Assembly (NCBI GenBank): GCA_034336665.1
Contig: CM067568.1
Span: 40,590,770-40,654,769 of the forward strand
Source: Luscinia megarhynchos
Taxonomy: Eukaryota; Chordata; Aves; Passeriformes; Turdidae
DNA: 64,000 nucleotides
Direction of reading: 5' to 3'
The position numbers were made by a program, and so were the translations under genes. Of this stretch, positions 61,391-64,000 are shown piece after piece. The notes under the pieces were generated by a model. It saw nothing but the letters and a program-made list of their open reading frames with translations. It did no database searches and was not told the DNA's origin. Within the stretch, counting starts at the first letter, position 1. Each line of letters begins with the position of its first letter.

Positions 61391-62434
61391 AAACGTAGGA
61401 AGTTTGTTGCCTTTCATTTTCTTGATTTTTGGCTGATTTCTTCTGACATTAGTTACAGCATTGGGTATTTTGTCTTTTTTACTGACAGTTCAAAATTAAA
61501 AGAGGACTCAGAAGGAACAGATGTTGTTACTATAGATGGCTAGAGTGGTACTTATTATATCTCATTTCTGACTTCTGTCAACTCAAACAGCTTCTTGTCT
61601 ATTCCTTACCTTAAAAAAAATTAAGTCACCCATGGCAAAGTCATGGCACAGCCACACCCTGTCAAACTCAGTGTTGCAAAAGCTCTCCATCAATCAGCCA
61701 CCCAAATGTCACTGCGCAGCCATCACGTGCCAGAACTCAACCATGGCAGCAGATTGCTTTATCCAGTCACTAAATTATATAGTATAGCACCTCTCCTTCC
61801 AGAACAGAAATAGCATAACCAGCTTTTAGCTATTGAGATTGATGCCAATAAATTTTCGGCCATCTCCCTTCATGACTATTATTATGCTTTGCACTGCAAT
61901 CAAAGAGAACTTTGCAGTGATTAGTTATCAAGTAGTGGAAAAATGTAGGTGGGTTTTTAGCATCACAGCTTTGGGTGGGAGATTACATTACTCACATATG
62001 TATACAGCACACAAAATGGGAAAAGGAAGTGGTTATGATTACAAGTAGAGAAGTGTAGTGGTTTTGGTTTTGCAGAATCTGCTTAAAAATTACTGAGCTT
62101 CCTTGGATATGTCTCTTTCCATTTGAAAAATGGCAATGAATTCTTCTGCTCAAGAGTTTAAAAATCTCACTGGTGGATATCAAATTGCTGTTTAATACAA
62201 AAGGTAATTTGTAAATAATTTTAGAAATTAAAGTACTAAATATGATTATTGCTGTATGTGGGGTCAGATGCTTCCTTTCCTGAAGGTACTTGTAAAAGCA
62301 TTTCTCTATTTTGTAGGTTTCATAGACTTTAATGTGAGCATGTAGCCACACAGTCATCTATCTCTGAAAGCTATTTATGAACAGTGATTTAGCATTTGCT
62401 GCTTATCACTCCCCCATTTGAAAACTTTTTTTCC
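61391..62434. other. No gene recognised
   Basis: AT-rich DNA between the two candidate regulatory blocks. A 121-codon minus frame (61992-62357) has no domain. Confidence 0.5.
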
Positions 62435-62680
62435 CTGTAGTCAGGAACTGGGAACAGTGCTGTGCTACCACTCGCGCACTGTGAATAGCGGATAATTGAA
62501 GTGAGCAGCTCGCAAGTGTTCTGGAGGCGGAAATGTGCTCAAACGAACTATTTGGTGGATGTTTCTGAATAACAAATCCATTCACAGAAATATGGTTCCG
62601 TCCGTGAGGAGTAAAGGAAGGACCAAAATTGCATGGATTTTGTTTTCTATGAATTAAAAATCTAACCACAATCATTATTA
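62435..62680. promoter_or_regulatory. Candidate conserved noncoding element, CpG-retaining
   Basis: Eight CpGs fall within about 130 bases (CTCGCGC, AGCGG, CTCGC, GGCGG, AACGAA, TCCGTCCG), far denser than the surroundings. Homeodomain-like GGATAATTGA and two NKX-like AAGTG words (GAAGTG, GCAAGTG) are present. An 89-codon minus frame spans the block without a recognisable domain, and the absence of simple sequence suggests selection. The regulatory reading is inference. Confidence 0.38.
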
Positions 62681-64000
62681 CTCAGGGATTTATACACAGT
62701 ATTGATGATAAAAGGCTTGGTAAAAGTGAGTTAGAAGTGCTGCCTTCTGCAGAGACTGTGCAACCTTATGTTGGTCATAAGAGTTGGTGATGAGTCAGAA
62801 CAGTGTGCATCACAATTTTGTAGTAGTAAGGAGCCCTCTGGCTCCACCTGGGTGTCTATTACAAGAAAAGGGTTGAGCTATGAAATGGTAGTGCAGGTTT
62901 TTTAACTATTCACCCATTCTTCAGAAAGACTGGAAAGGCTGAGGTCTGAAATTTGGTTATGATAAATGTACAAATGTGCACAAGCCTTTGGCAGTGTCTT
63001 CTTTCTTCTTTTACATTGAAAATTGGAACAGATCCAAAGCTCCTTGAATTTGAGTTTTTTTAGCAAGGTCTCAAAAGATTGGAGGCTCATCCTTACCACA
63101 GATGAAGCATTGTCATTCAAAAAGCTTGTCACCAAAATATGGTCCAGTGCTTCATAATTTCACCAGTTCCATATATATGTAAAGGGTTATGTTCATAGTC
63201 TCAAAAGAGCAGAAGTTACAGAGGTAGTTGCAAAAATTCTGTACTTTGTGAGGGTTTGCTGCAGAGTTATTCCTATCTTGTAAAGTTTTTTAATCTGTTT
63301 TATTGAATTTGGAAATTTGATTTGTTATTTGTCCCAAATATGACACCTGTTCTATGTTCTACATGGTTAAATTCTATTCTTTGTTGCAAATTCTGAAAGG
63401 TTAGCTGAAGTGACAATTAAAGCCTAACTCTTAATGTGACTTCACAAAAGTTCATGTCGTACTTTGGATGTCTTTTTAACTGCAGCAGAGGTAACATTGT
63501 GAGCTGATACCTGAAAGGGGCTGAGGTGGGATCATTTTTCAAAAGAAAAGCCTCTATTCCAGAAACTGACATTACTTTGGTTATGGAGAAAACCCAACTA
63601 ATCTCTTCGTTGAGAAGACTTATGAACTTAATGTAAAGCCTCACCAGTTTTCTCAGTGTGTTTTTAATTTAGAAACTTAATCATGTTTCCATCGCTAACA
63701 AATTTGCTGAATCAAAAGGTGCAACAGTGATCAGCTCATGTCATTGAATGAATTATGTTCATGAATAACTCTAGTAAGAATAACCATATATTCTGAGAGA
63801 GAAGTGGTTGTGGATAACATCGTAAAGGGTGTCTGTTTTCAGATTCTCTTTGGTACTGTGATTTGTGCCCAGTCTCTGTGATCTGAGAATGGTGATCTGT
63901 CACTATCTAGGATTTTACTCATGTTGTAGCCTAATTCTTCTTTCCATTGTCCTATGCAAATTCTAGTTAATTTAATGGGAGTGATAGAAGAATAATGGAG
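62681..64000. other. No gene recognised
   Basis: Unremarkable AT-rich DNA to the window end. The small open frames show no domain. Confidence 0.5.

Overview
The window looks like vertebrate, and more precisely bird, nuclear DNA. It is AT-rich, depleted in CpG, full of short homopolymer and low-complexity tracts, and carries CR1 retrotransposon relics with the typical avian 3' ends. It also carries an endogenous-retrovirus LTR of a kind I recognise from bird (probably neoavian or passerine) genomes. The organism call rests on these repeats. I could not run a search, and I cannot name the chromosome or the nearest gene.

I see no convincing protein-coding exon, RNA gene, CRISPR array or bacterial-type operon in 64 kb. 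The longest open frames (up to 174 codons) lie in CR1 sequence or in low-complexity DNA, or show no recognisable domain. The window is best read as a stretch of gene desert or a large intron.

Layout. 0-11 kb: mostly unrecognised single-copy DNA, with two oppositely oriented CR1 scraps near 2.9-3.25 kb. 11.3-12.9 kb: a CR1 3' end on the minus strand, then a decayed CR1 reverse-transcriptase segment on the plus strand. 13-24.9 kb: single-copy DNA with purine, pyrimidine or G/T-rich tracts and one candidate conserved element near 23.9 kb. 24.9-25.4 kb: a solo LTR flanked by a perfect 5-bp target duplication. 30.3 kb: an amniote MIR-type SINE relic. 35-40.2 kb: the most structured part, with two candidate conserved elements, an old CR1, a second MIR relic, and a pair of about 120-bp direct repeats some 2.5 kb apart that match no family I know. 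41-54.8 kb: further CR1, MIR and LTR fragments and two notable short hairpin loci. 58.7-62.7 kb: an AT-rich triplet repeat, a probable fourth MIR relic, and two CpG-retaining candidate regulatory elements at 61.1-61.4 and 62.4-62.7 kb.

No genes work together here in the operon sense. Any function is likely to be cis-regulatory, and the best candidates are the CpG-retaining blocks at 61.1, 62.4, 37.7, 35.2 and 23.9 kb. I found no clear new biological system. The observations most worth a second look are the unexplained 120-bp repeat pair and the paired palindromes at 61.16-61.20 kb.
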